Notes: generated from the sequence alone by a model not told the origin. Numbered from the stretch's first letter, positions 51,014 through 60,252 are shown. The stretch is 64,000 nt of DNA from Algoriphagus sanaruensis (GCF_001593605.1 NZ_CP012836.1:2236501-2300500); one strand, 5' to 3'. A program made the numbers and translations.

Positions 51014-52174
51014 ATGATTGATTTTAACCAAAAACAAAATGTTTTTATCACCTGCAAGGATCGCTCTGTGGTCTATTTGGAGCAGGAATTACGGGAACTG
51101 GGTTTTTTCCCTAAATCAATTTCCAGAACTGGAATTGAAATTTCGGCCAGCATGGAAGATTGTATGGATCTCAATCTTCACTTGCGAACTGCCTCGCTTG
51201 TTTTGTATGAGTTAAAATCATTTTACCTTCATGATGCTGAAGATATTTATCGAAGATTTAAAGCGATTCCTTGGGAAGAATATTTAGATGTAGACGGTTA
51301 TTTCTCAGTTCAGTCGACAGCTGAAAATGAATCAATTACGACACCATTGATTGTCAATGTCAAGGTAAAGGATGCAATTGTAGATCGATTCCGTCAGATT
51401 TATGGAAGACGACCGGATTCTGGGCCAGACCTTTCTGGATTGGTGATTCAGGTCTATTGGAAAGGGACGGATGCCACTGTGTATTTGAACACCTCTGGAG
51501 AAACCTTGGCAAAACATGGCTACAGAAAGATTCCAGGAAAAGCACCAATGATGGAGTCTTTGGCTGCTTCAACAATTATGGCAACGGAATGGAATACCAG
51601 AGTTCCTTTTATTAATCCGATGTGTGGATCCGGTACACTTGCTATCGAAGCTGCATTAATGGCAAGTAAACGCTATCCGGGTTTGTTCCGAGATGAATAT
51701 GCTTTTCAGCAAATTAAGGGATACAAAGAAGAGGCCTACCAAGCTAAAAAAAGAAAGTTGGAGCAAAAAGTTATTCATGATCCCGGTGTCAAAATAATCG
51801 CTTCCGATATTTCCCTTCAGGCAGTTTCGTTTGCTCAGGAAAATGCTGCCTATGCAGGAGTGGAGCACATGATTGAGTTTGAGGTTTGTGATTTTGCGGA
51901 AACTCAAATTCCTGAAGGCCCTAAAGGGGTAATCATGTTTAACCCAGAATATGGAGAGCGTTTGGGGGAAAATTCAGAATTGGAGGAAGTCTACAAACGG
52001 ATGGGGGACTTTATGAAGCAGAAATGTGCTGGATATAGAGGATACATATTTACTGGAAATATGGAACTCGCAAAGAAGGTTGGACTAAAGGCAAGTCGAA
52101 GGATCGAATTTTGGAACGCGACTATCGATTGTAGACTTCTCAAATACGATTTGTATCAAGGAAGAAGAGATTAA
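51014..52174 (+). CDS. THUMP-domain class I SAM-dependent RNA methyltransferase (RlmL/TrmN-like)
   Basis: A 386-residue protein with an N-terminal THUMP RNA-binding domain (about 50-160: LNLHLRTASLVLYELKSF) and a Rossmann methyltransferase domain (SAM loop NPMCGSGTLAIEAALMAS, DISLQAVSFAQENAAYAGV). The catalytic motif reads FNPEYGERLG, not the usual NPPY, an E at the second Pro; N, P and Y remain. It methylates guanosine of 23S rRNA or tRNA, the exact target being open. The ATG at 51014 is used; a longer frame begins 45 nt upstream without a matching N-terminus. Confidence 0.9.
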   Translation: MIDFNQKQNVFITCKDRSVVYLEQELRELGFFPKSISRTGIEISASMEDCMDLNLHLRTASLVLYELKSFYLHDAEDIYRRFKAIPWEEYLDVDGYFSVQSTAENESITTPLIVNVKVKDAIVDRFRQIYGRRPDSGPDLSGLVIQVYWKGTDATVYLNTSGETLAKHGYRKIPGKAPMMESLAASTIMATEWNTRVPFINPMCGSGTLAIEAALMASKRYPGLFRDEYAFQQIKGYKEEAYQAKKRKLEQKVIHDPGVKIIASDISLQAVSFAQENAAYAGVEHMIEFEVCDFAETQIPEGPKGVIMFNPEYGERLGENSELEEVYKRMGDFMKQKCAGYRGYIFTGNMELAKKVGLKASRRIEFWNATIDCRLLKYDLYQGRRD

Positions 52175-52194
52175 TCCTGAGCCTTATTTGATTT

Positions 52195-52386
52195 TTACTT
52201 TACTCCAATGAGTCTGAAAGGAAGCATAAATAAGTTTCTTACCAGGTCGAAACTTAAATCAATAGCAAATCCCAAGATTCGGAACGGTAAAAGAATTAAC
52301 CAGACGATAGGATAAAGGACGAATGCCACAAGGGCAAGTGGCCAGCAAAGGATAAATAGAATGAGCCAGAGAAGAAATGTGAGCAT
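52195..52386 (-). CDS. Small membrane protein, 63 residues
   Basis: A 63-residue protein consisting of two hydrophobic segments (FLLWLILFILCWPLALVAFVLY and IVWLILLPFRILGFAI in part) with a repeated LPFR motif (LILLPFRILG, MLPFRLIG). It looks like a genuine short integral membrane protein of the DUF-free type; no function known. The start ATG at 52384-52386 is the only possible one. It overlaps no neighbour and is convergent with the methyltransferase gene. Confidence 0.65.
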   Translation of the reverse strand: MLTFLLWLILFILCWPLALVAFVLYPIVWLILLPFRILGFAIDLSFDLVRNLFMLPFRLIGVK

Positions 52387-52508
52387 GAACTTGAAATTTC
52401 TTTTCCTTGCCCAAAATCTGTTCCATCAAAAGAAATCCTCAAAATCAAGCTTTTGGATAACCGGAAACTCAAAAAGTGTTTTAGAATCGGACACCCTACC
52501 GAACAATC

Positions 52509-53066
52509 TTATGCTTTCTGAGTGCTGATATTGATTTCTTCAAGCTTATTTTTTGTGTCGATTAATTCTCGCATCAGCTTTCGCTCTCTTTCAACACTTG
52601 ATTTTTTATGTTTTTGAAATTCTTTTTCAGTTTGATCCAAAATGTCCTGATTGAGTTTAACTCGTTCACGTTCTGCATAAAGTTTAAACGTAATAAAAGC
52701 GGCATAACCGATCAATGGAATGAGTAGGAGTAGAAGTGGATTATTGGTCGCTGCTTCCGACTTTTCTATAGGTAAGATCTTAGAAGTTTTGACATGCTCT
52801 GTGCTATCCACCATCATTCGATCAATTTCTCGCTGCATGAATTGGGTTTCCTGCGCTTTAATGGATTCATTAAATAATTCCTTGATACCATTCCATTCTG
52901 ATTTCTTGATGACCAAGTAGTCAGGAGAGTTGATCGCAGGTTGGAACAAGGTGTCCAATTGGTCGGTCCATAGCAATGACTTCGAAATTTCTTGGCTAAA
53001 TCCAAGGTTTGTAGTCAGGAGGATTGTCATTAAAATGAACAAGATTGGGTGAGATCTCTGTTTCAT
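52509..53066 (-). CDS. Membrane-anchored coiled-coil protein of unknown function
   Basis: A 185-residue protein: signal peptide (ending TTNLGFSQ), a soluble extracytoplasmic part of about 85 residues, one TM helix (PLLLLLIPLIGYAAFITFKLY at about 109-129) and a charged cytoplasmic coiled coil (ERVKLNQDILDQTEKEFQKH, RKLMRELIDTKNKLEE). This layout suits a signalling or structural protein, but no known domain is recognised. A perfect -7 box and an inverted repeat lie upstream. Confidence 0.75.
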   Translation of the reverse strand: MKQRSHPILFILMTILLTTNLGFSQEISKSLLWTDQLDTLFQPAINSPDYLVIKKSEWNGIKELFNESIKAQETQFMQREIDRMMVDSTEHVKTSKILPIEKSEAATNNPLLLLLIPLIGYAAFITFKLYAERERVKLNQDILDQTEKEFQKHKKSSVERERKLMRELIDTKNKLEEINISTQKA

Positions 53067-53088
53067 TTCCAGTTATTTTTTAGAGAGG

Positions 53089-53109
53089 GTTTACAGTTTA
53101 AATGTAAAC
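53089..53109. promoter_or_regulatory. 7-7-7 inverted repeat in the 5' leader of the coiled-coil protein gene
   Basis: GTTTACA-7 nt-TGTAAAC is a perfect 7-bp inverted repeat with a GTTTAAA centre. It is 22 nt upstream of the ATG and just downstream of the -7 box at 53128-53135. It can be a repressor site or an RNA hairpin. Confidence 0.5.
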
Positions 53110-53127
53110 TACTTGTTGTAACTCCTT

Positions 53128-53135
53128 CAAATATA
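53128..53135 (-). promoter_or_regulatory. -7 box of the coiled-coil protein gene
   Basis: TATATTTG on the minus strand matches TAnnTTTG, about 61 nt before the ATG at 53066. No -33 TTG at 19 nt. Confidence 0.55.
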
Positions 53136-53578
53136 AAGAGTTAAATTTAAGTAAAAAAAATGTTATGTATTTATTTTACTGATTTGCAGTGGGATAGATA
53201 TAAAAAAAATATTAGATACAATTCAGCGTGTTTATAATTCGAAAAATTATATTTATTCTATATTAATGCTAACTGATTTATTTATTGGATGGAATGAAAA
53301 AATAGGTAATTCACCTATTTAAGCGCCTAATTTTTAATTTTTTCAGGTCTTTGAGTATAATTCATTCTACTAGAAATACTATTTGTAAAACTGGATTCAT
53401 CCAAAATAGTCCATTCTGATTTTGTAATGCCTCAAAAATTTTAGCTTGGTAGGAACGTATGTATTCAAAATCTAGGGTTTAATTACTCACCAAATTTTCC
53501 TGGAAGGCTAGCAATTCTTTTTTTAGGAAAAAGTACCTTGGGTTAGTAAATAGGTGTAATCATTTTTTAAGTGGTGAT

Positions 53579-56413
53579 TTGTCTGAAAAGAATATTTGTA
53601 CCTTACCCTTACCTCAGAATTTATTGCCATTGATCCAAGCTAACCGACTTTCACTTCTTTTTTTAGGCTTTCTTTTGTCCTTTTCCCTTCAAGGGCAAGT
53701 TACGATTACCGGGAAAGTGATAGAGAAGGGGACAGGTTTACCAATGCCCTTTGCAAACGTATTTATCAATAATTCGACCCTTGGAGCTGCTTCAGATGAC
53801 GAAGGAAACTTTCGGATTTATGGAAATATTCCAGACGAGTTTGAATTGGTCGCCTCATTTGTAGGATACAAAACGATTAGTAAAACTATTCAGCGCAAAG
53901 GAAGGCAGGCTGTTTATCAAAATTTTGATTTGGAATTTATAGAAGACCAATTGAGTGAAGTCGCTCTAAAAGCAAAACGAGATAAAAGTTGGGAACGCAA
54001 TATTCGGATGTTCAAGGAAGTTTTTCTTGCTGTTCCTGACGATCCTTACGGAAGAGATATTGAAATCCTGAATCCTTGGGTTCTGGATTTCGAGTCTGTT
54101 AAACCTGACAAAGGATTTAAATACACTCAAGCCACGGCCCAGCAGGCTCTTCAGGTAGTAAATAAGGCATTGGGATACCAAATTGACTTTCACCTGCAAG
54201 ACTTCCGAATGCTGAGGAATGCCTCACGATTTTTTGGTCAAGCATATTACAAAAATCTAGCTCCTTCAGATTCTACTAATGGAGAACAATGGAAGACCAA
54301 TCGAGAACTGAATTATCAAAATTCTACTCGGCATCTGATGCTTTCAATATTACTTCGAAACGCGGAAAGACAGGGATTTGAACTTTATCTGACTAAGACG
54401 GAGTCAGACTTTCGGGTGAGAACCAATGATTTCACTGTAGAATTAAATGAATCTATTATTCCTTTAAAGTTGGATTCCATTTATTCTAGACCCTTGGGCA
54501 ATGGAAGTTATCGAATTTTTTTACCGGGTCGAATTGAGGTTCATCATCTATCCAAGCCATGGCCCAATGACTATTACACTAATATTTACCATGCTATTTC
54601 TTGGATGATAGCACCGGGAGGTTATGTCGATGTAGATCGAAATGGTACTTTACTTTACCCTGCTCAATTGGTGCTCTCTGGCTATATGGGGAGGCAACGA
54701 ATGGCTCGTTCACTCCCTTTAGACTTTGTGCCTGATGAGGGTTTCGCTGGTTTTGTGGAAGAATTGAAGTTGTTTCAGGCTAGATATAAGACTTTAAATG
54801 CTCTTCGGGAAAAACCTTGGATTACTTTAAATAAGCACTATTTCCATCCTGGAGAAAATCTTTGGCTGGGAGGAAGGATGCTATATCAAAATCCGATTGC
54901 TCAAGATTCACTAAGCCGGGTTGTTTATGTGGAGATCTGGAACGATAAATTAAAGCAGGTACATTCTGCCCAATTTCCAATTCAAGAAGGATTGATTTCA
55001 GGAGGAATTCAACTGGCAGATTCCCTGCCAGTTGGGGATTATATTTTGAGAGCTTATACGAGATGGGGGTTGAATTTCCCTGAAAAAGATCGATTTGAAA
55101 TTCCCTTCCCAATTATACCAGAAGATCAGCAGGTCGTCTTTTCTGAGAACGTTGAGGAAGATGAGTTTGGAGACCTTGTCTTAAATACCCTTTATGAGAT
55201 TCAGGATTCCTTGAATTTTCGCAAAGCATTGATTCATTTGTCGCTAGCTGATAGTTATGATAATCCAGTCGAAGCAGATTTCCATCTTAGTGTCTTGTCA
55301 GGATTTGTTGCGCCAGAATTGAGTCAAGCTCTTCGTTTGGAAAAAGCATTGGATTGGAAAGATGAGCCCTTACCGGATACTTTCGATTCGAATCTTCCAT
55401 TTTCGATTGACTATGGGATTTCGGTAGCTGGTAGATTTTCGCCAGATCGAAAAAAGGATTCAAAAGCTCAGGTGATTACTTTGGTCAAAGGAGATTTGGA
55501 GGATTTTGGTCAGGTGAGATCAGATTCTTCGGGATATTTTTGGGCCACTGGTTTGATGGGTCAAGATTCTATTTCCTTAGCCATTGCTGCCTTGGATTCA
55601 AAACAACAGTCTTTGGGAAGTGTGTCTTTGATTCCATTTTCTCGTCCAATTTTCAGAGGCTCATTTTCTCGAATTCCTTTTCAAACCCAATCGATTTCAG
55701 ATGTCCGAGAAAGGTTGATCGACCTAGAAGGTGATTTTGTCCAATTGGAGGAATTTGTCAAAGAAGAAACCCGAGAAGAACTACGGCCAGATCGGAATTA
55801 TGCTTACGGCGATCCTAATCAAGAAGTAGGAGAAGCAGATTTGGAAACAAAGACTTGGGCTGAGATTTTGGGTTTATTGAGATTCAACCTCAATACCTTG
55901 AAGTTTAGGAACTATACCTTTGGAGAAGAGACTGGATCGCCATTACTGATCATCGATGGAAATTCTAGACCTTTTTTGGAAAAAGAAGAGTTTCGTGAAA
56001 TTTTATTGGGGTATGATCCATCCCAGCTTAAATCGATCAAAGTGTATTATGATAATATTACCAATGCAGCCTACGGGATGGCTGGCTATGCAGGGGTGAT
56101 GATTATTGAAACCAAAAATGGATTTAGAACTGGTCCTGAGGAAGGTCGAAGATTTAACCCGGCTGAATTTGATGTATTTTCGATTCCGGGATTTACTTCT
56201 TTCAAGGAATTCCCTATAGTTCCACCCAAAGATCAACTTCTAAAAAATAAGCCAACCCTCTATTGGAATCCCAAAGCAATAACTCAGAAGGGTAGTTTGG
56301 ATTTTGAAGTTTATGTACCTCTTGAGGTTAAAAAGCTTTGGATAAAGATCGAGGGATTATCTGAAGATGGAGATCCAGTATATAAGCTCATACCTATTGA
56401 AATTGGGAAATAA
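53579..56413 (+). CDS. Exported protein with CarboxypepD_reg-like, MG2-like and TonB plug-like domains, no barrel
   Basis: A protein of up to 944 residues. After a signal peptide (about LIQANRLSLLFLGFLLSF, then SLQGQ) follows a CarboxypepD_reg-like domain (about 40-115: GKVIEKGTGLPMPFANVFI), a long region, an MG2-like domain (about 425-515: HYFHPGENLWLGGRMLY ... GDYILRAYTRWGLNFPE) and a plug-like domain near the end (about 795-860: VYYDNITNAAYGMAGYAGVM IIET, no following barrel). No ATG lies near the start: TTG at 53579, 53624 or 53630 must be used, and the last gives the best signal peptide. Role unknown; similar proteins are thought to sit at the outer membrane. Confidence 0.8.
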   Translation: MSEKNICTLPLPQNLLPLIQANRLSLLFLGFLLSFSLQGQVTITGKVIEKGTGLPMPFANVFINNSTLGAASDDEGNFRIYGNIPDEFELVASFVGYKTISKTIQRKGRQAVYQNFDLEFIEDQLSEVALKAKRDKSWERNIRMFKEVFLAVPDDPYGRDIEILNPWVLDFESVKPDKGFKYTQATAQQALQVVNKALGYQIDFHLQDFRMLRNASRFFGQAYYKNLAPSDSTNGEQWKTNRELNYQNSTRHLMLSILLRNAERQGFELYLTKTESDFRVRTNDFTVELNESIIPLKLDSIYSRPLGNGSYRIFLPGRIEVHHLSKPWPNDYYTNIYHAISWMIAPGGYVDVDRNGTLLYPAQLVLSGYMGRQRMARSLPLDFVPDEGFAGFVEELKLFQARYKTLNALREKPWITLNKHYFHPGENLWLGGRMLYQNPIAQDSLSRVVYVEIWNDKLKQVHSAQFPIQEGLISGGIQLADSLPVGDYILRAYTRWGLNFPEKDRFEIPFPIIPEDQQVVFSENVEEDEFGDLVLNTLYEIQDSLNFRKALIHLSLADSYDNPVEADFHLSVLSGFVAPELSQALRLEKALDWKDEPLPDTFDSNLPFSIDYGISVAGRFSPDRKKDSKAQVITLVKGDLEDFGQVRSDSSGYFWATGLMGQDSISLAIAALDSKQQSLGSVSLIPFSRPIFRGSFSRIPFQTQSISDVRERLIDLEGDFVQLEEFVKEETREELRPDRNYAYGDPNQEVGEADLETKTWAEILGLLRFNLNTLKFRNYTFGEETGSPLLIIDGNSRPFLEKEEFREILLGYDPSQLKSIKVYYDNITNAAYGMAGYAGVMIIETKNGFRTGPEEGRRFNPAEFDVFSIPGFTSFKEFPIVPPKDQLLKNKPTLYWNPKAITQKGSLDFEVYVPLEVKKLWIKIEGLSEDGDPVYKLIPIEIGK

Positions 56414-56503
56414 TCATTTCTTGTTAATCGCTGGCTTTTAGATTGCCAGATTAAATCGGAATGTTGATTTTTGACCAATCAAATATCGAATTAAGATCAT
56501 TTT

Positions 56504-56950
56504 ATGAATCTCACACCTGTTCTCAAATCTTTTCAAGAACTCAGTAATGAGGAGCTGTATGCAGTACTTAGGCTTAGGGCTGAAGTTTTTGTCGTGGAGC
56601 AAAATTGTCCTTATCTGGATTTGGATAGCAAGGATCAAAAATGCTTTCACTTGCTCTTGTATGCAGGATCTGATCTTGCTGCCTATTGTAGGCTTGTCCC
56701 AGCGGGACTTTCTTATCAAGAGGTTGCGATTGGCCGTGTGATTTCAGCCCCAGCGTATCGTGGAAAAGGGTTGGGAAAAGTGGTGATGGAAAGGGCGATT
56801 TCTTACTGTGAGGATATTTTTGGAAAGGTTCCCATTCGACTGGGAGCTCAAGTCTATGCCAAGGGATTCTATGCTTCCTTAGGGTTTGAAGCCGAAGGAG
56901 AGGAGTATTTGGAAGACGGAATCCCACATGTGGAAATGGTAAAATATTGA
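56504..56950 (+). CDS. ElaA-type GNAT N-acetyltransferase
   Basis: A 148-residue GNAT protein with the ElaA pattern: LRAEVFVVEQNCPYLDLDSKD near the start, AYCRLVPAG, then EVAIGRVISAPAYRGKGLGK with RGKGLG as the acetyl-CoA loop, and FYASLGFEAEGEEYLEDGIPHVEM at the end. The substrate is unknown. It is followed after 3 nt by the luciferase-like monooxygenase gene, so the two are cotranscribed. Confidence 0.93.
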   Translation: MNLTPVLKSFQELSNEELYAVLRLRAEVFVVEQNCPYLDLDSKDQKCFHLLLYAGSDLAAYCRLVPAGLSYQEVAIGRVISAPAYRGKGLGKVVMERAISYCEDIFGKVPIRLGAQVYAKGFYASLGFEAEGEEYLEDGIPHVEMVKY

Positions 56951-56953
56951 ACC

Positions 56954-57988
56954 ATGGAAATAGGAATAGATAGTTTTGCCGCTTTTGTTACTGATGCCGA
57001 CGGCCATCCGGTTGGGACCGCTCAGCAGGCAATGGCAGAATTACTTGATCGAATTCAATTGGCTGATGAAAAAGGCTTAGATGTCTTTGCTATTGGCGAG
57101 CATCACCGCAAGGAGTTTTTAGATTCTGCTAATTCGGTCATATTGGCGGCAGCCGCAGGCCGTACTAAACGAATTCGTTTGAGTAGTGCGGTTACTGTGC
57201 TGAGTGCTGCAGATCCGGTAAGGGTATTTCAGCAGTTTGCTACGTTAGATTTGGTGTCTCAAGGGCGAGCCGAGATGGTAGTTGGTAGAGGATCATTTAC
57301 GGAAGCGTTTCCGCTTTTTGGATTGAATCTTCAGGATTATGACAAGTTATTTGCTGAAAAACTTGGGCTATTGCTTCAAATCAGTGAGAAGGAAATGGTT
57401 ACCTGGTCGGGGAAATTTAGGCCATCTCTTACTAATCAGCCCATCTACCCAAGACCGGTTCAGAAGAATATTCCCATTTGGTTAGGGGTAGGTGGTACTC
57501 CTGGTTCTTTTGCAAGAGCAGGCTCCTTGGGTTTGCCTTTGATGGTGGCCGTTATTGGTGGGGAAACCCATCGATTCAGACCCTTGGTGGATTTGTATCG
57601 AGAAGCTGGTGACAAGGCTGGATTTGCACCACATGAGCTAAAAGTGGGGCTTCATTCGTTAGGCTATGTCGCAAAGACTCATGAAGAGGCAGTAGAAAAT
57701 TACTATCCGGGATATGCGCAGACTTTTACTCGAATCGGGAAGGAAAGGGGCTGGCCTTCAGTAACTCGAAATCATTTTGAAGCACAAAATTCAAAATGGG
57801 GAGCTTACTTGGTCGGAGAGCCTGATGAAATAGCAGAAAAGATTTTACGTCACAGTGAGTCCTTGGGTGGAATTGATCGATTCACTTTTCAAATGGATAA
57901 TGCGGGATTATCTCATTCCCAGTTAAGCGATTCGATAGCTTTGATCGGAGAGGAAGTGATGCCCAAAGTGAAGAAGGCAATTGGGTAA
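56954..57988 (+). CDS. LLM class flavin-dependent oxidoreductase
   Basis: A 344-residue bacterial luciferase-like monooxygenase fold. Motifs: MEIGIDSFAAFVTD, FAIGEHHRKEFLDSANSVILAAAAGRTKRIRLSSAVTVLSAADP, GRAEMVVGRGSFTEAFPLFG and the C-terminal YLVGEPDEIAEKIL. It should use reduced FMN (or F420-like cofactor) on an unknown small molecule. It is 3 nt after the acetyltransferase gene; an operon of oxidation and acetylation steps suggests a small-molecule modification role (inference). Confidence 0.92.
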   Translation: MEIGIDSFAAFVTDADGHPVGTAQQAMAELLDRIQLADEKGLDVFAIGEHHRKEFLDSANSVILAAAAGRTKRIRLSSAVTVLSAADPVRVFQQFATLDLVSQGRAEMVVGRGSFTEAFPLFGLNLQDYDKLFAEKLGLLLQISEKEMVTWSGKFRPSLTNQPIYPRPVQKNIPIWLGVGGTPGSFARAGSLGLPLMVAVIGGETHRFRPLVDLYREAGDKAGFAPHELKVGLHSLGYVAKTHEEAVENYYPGYAQTFTRIGKERGWPSVTRNHFEAQNSKWGAYLVGEPDEIAEKILRHSESLGGIDRFTFQMDNAGLSHSQLSDSIALIGEEVMPKVKKAIG

Positions 57989-58026
57989 ATTGAAATTGCC
58001 ACCAATAAGTATCACAAATGCGAATA

Positions 58027-58054
58027 AAAAAACGCCGAAGGATTTCCTTCGGCG
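58027..58054 (-). terminator. Terminator of the M28 peptidase gene
   Basis: A stem of about ten base pairs CGCCGAAGGA/TCCTTCGGCG with a seven-T run on the minus strand lies just past the stop at 58062. It faces the end of the monooxygenase gene. Confidence 0.92.
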
Positions 58055-58061
58055 GTTGATT

Positions 58062-60155
58062 TTAGAATGACTTTGCCAACTTATCGATTTTTTTACGCAG
58101 GTCTGTGATCGCTGCGGCGTATCGGGTATCCCATTCTTCAAGTCTTCCTGTATTTTGAATCGCTACCTCGTACTGAATGCCGGGTAAAATCCAAGAAGCA
58201 TAGCCTGAAAAAGGATCGTTGCAAACATAAAGAGACTTATACCAATCCCCATAATACATACCTTTTGGATCGATCCAGCTTTTTTCCAAATTAATGAGTC
58301 CTTGGTTTATTTTGGCCAACCTCTTTGTGGAGGTTTTTCCAGAAATCATAGCAGCATCTAAGGCTTTTTGATAAGCATTTGAGCTAGCTTCCAACTCTTT
58401 TAGAGCCTGATCAACTTGATCAAATGCTTTGAAATCTGGAGAAATGCTCTGAACATTTTTTACAGCTTGTTCAAAATGGCCTTTTAAATCGTAAGCATAT
58501 CGAGGTACATCATAAGGAATGACTGCGGCATTTGCTTGACGAAGTGCAACTAAGCCGAAAAGTTGTGCGACAGCTCCTCCCATTTTAAATGAAGGATCTG
58601 AAAATTTAGAATAATAGTGGAAGTTGTCATAGTTTGAGTGATAGGCTGTAGTACCACCAGAGCCGCCACTTAAAGAAGGAACACCAACGTGCATGTAAAA
58701 GGCAATATGATCAGATCCTCCGCCTAGATTTCCGATTCTTGGTTCAGGATTTTTTCCAGCCCACACTTCAAACACCGTTTTAGAAGAATCTGGATAGGCG
58801 ACTTCTTTGGAAGCATCAATAATGAGTTTTTTGAGTGTGGGTGCTGCAGAAGCCCCAAAATTTCTACCAGAGACCCCTCCGTCAAAATTCATGTAGGAAA
58901 TTGCCTTTGCTCCAAGTTCATCTCTCAAATGCTCAACCCACTCAGTGGAACCAATTACACCTTGTTCTTCTGCATCCCAATGTCCAATTAGAATGGATCG
59001 GGAGGGTTTCTGCCCATTTTTATACAATTCTCCTAAGGCCTCCGCAAAAGTCAATAACATGGCCGTTCCGGAGTTAGGATCTGTTGCTCCAAATGACCAT
59101 GCATCATAATGGCTTCCCATGATGATCCATTCATCCGGAAAGTCTTTCCCGATAAAAGACCCTACTACATTGTTTGCTCGGATAAAGTCTGGCTTTTGAT
59201 CTACCATAACTCGAATTTTTAGTTCTGGCCCGCCATTGATTTTGTAGGTAAATGGTAACCCGCCTTGCCATTCAGAAGGGGCATCGTTTCCAGTCATTCG
59301 ACTTAGAATTTCCTTGGATGCTCCATATCCAATCGGAGTGACTGGGATGGTATGGAAATCGACATCCTTTGGATCTAATCGTTTTACGGATTTGTCTCCA
59401 TCAAGCGGAAGTGCAGGTTCGAAAGGTGTCAAAGGATCTCCTGTATAATCCAAAGTCAGCATTGAGCCTCGCTGAATGGTCGTCTCGTTGAAAAATGGAC
59501 CTTTTGGATAAACTTCACCTCGAGTAAATCCGGAATCTTTTGGGTCGGTATAGACTACCAGCCCGATCATCCCATATTGCTCTGCATATTTTGCTTTATA
59601 GCCTCTGAAGTTGCCGCCATACCTCGCAACAGCTATTTTCCCCTTAAGATCTACACCCATTTCATCCAACTTCATGAAATCTTCTCGGGTACCATAGTTG
59701 ACATAAACAACTTCGGCAGTTACATCGCCACTTCCTGAAAAGGCATTGAAACCTAAATGAAGTCTTGAATCTCCTGAAAATGGGTCCTCGGGAAGTTCCC
59801 CTTCCTTTTGAGAAAGTGTCATTTGAACTGGAGCGATAATTTGTAGTTCAGATTTTCCTGGATGGTTGGGAAGATAAACATCATAAGGCCAAACCTTCAC
59901 CTCCATGCCGGCATCAGACATGATTTTGACCATATAGTCTTTCACCAGTTCATTTTCTGGGGTACCTGCGATATGAGGATTTTTGGTTAATTCTCTCAAA
60001 TGATCTTTGAATCGTTCGGGTTTTACAGCTTTAATAAATTCTTGCTCAAACTGTTTTTGAGACGAAACTTGTGAAGGTAAAAAGCCGGTTTGCTGAGAAA
60101 AACCAGCAAATGATAGGAGAGAAGCTGCTGCAGCAGCGAGTAATTTTGTTTTCAT
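58062..60155 (-). CDS. Exported M28 family peptidase (glutamate carboxypeptidase II-like)
   Basis: A 697-residue protein: signal peptide (MKTKLLAAAAASLLSFAGFS), a PA domain (about 140-290), M28 zinc peptidase core and a C-terminal transferrin-receptor-like dimerisation domain. Zinc and catalytic residues appear in MGSHYDAWSFGATDPNSGTA (His, Asp), GHWDAEEQGVIGSTEW (Glu pair), and GSDHIAFYMHVGVPSL. It trims amino acids or dipeptides from peptides outside the cytoplasm. The ATG at 60153-60155 begins the signal; an upstream in-frame extension of 15 residues is less likely. Its own terminator follows. Confidence 0.95.
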   Translation of the reverse strand: MKTKLLAAAAASLLSFAGFSQQTGFLPSQVSSQKQFEQEFIKAVKPERFKDHLRELTKNPHIAGTPENELVKDYMVKIMSDAGMEVKVWPYDVYLPNHPGKSELQIIAPVQMTLSQKEGELPEDPFSGDSRLHLGFNAFSGSGDVTAEVVYVNYGTREDFMKLDEMGVDLKGKIAVARYGGNFRGYKAKYAEQYGMIGLVVYTDPKDSGFTRGEVYPKGPFFNETTIQRGSMLTLDYTGDPLTPFEPALPLDGDKSVKRLDPKDVDFHTIPVTPIGYGASKEILSRMTGNDAPSEWQGGLPFTYKINGGPELKIRVMVDQKPDFIRANNVVGSFIGKDFPDEWIIMGSHYDAWSFGATDPNSGTAMLLTFAEALGELYKNGQKPSRSILIGHWDAEEQGVIGSTEWVEHLRDELGAKAISYMNFDGGVSGRNFGASAAPTLKKLIIDASKEVAYPDSSKTVFEVWAGKNPEPRIGNLGGGSDHIAFYMHVGVPSLSGGSGGTTAYHSNYDNFHYYSKFSDPSFKMGGAVAQLFGLVALRQANAAVIPYDVPRYAYDLKGHFEQAVKNVQSISPDFKAFDQVDQALKELEASSNAYQKALDAAMISGKTSTKRLAKINQGLINLEKSWIDPKGMYYGDWYKSLYVCNDPFSGYASWILPGIQYEVAIQNTGRLEEWDTRYAAAITDLRKKIDKLAKSF

Positions 60156-60252
60156 TTGGAAGAAGGCAATGAAGGTGTAATTCGGTGAAATAAATCGCAC
60201 TAGGGTTATTTTTGGAAACTTCTAGTGTGGATTTATTCTTCAGATGGAAATT

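Larger units (their letters stand above)
53067..53578. other. 512-nt AT-rich intergenic region
   Basis: Divergent control region between the coiled-coil protein gene and the large MG2/plug protein gene. It contains the inverted repeat and -7 box listed separately and, at 53534-53541, TACCTTGG (one mismatch from TACCTTTG). Nothing else is recognisable: no ORF with coding character, no known RNA. Confidence 0.6.
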
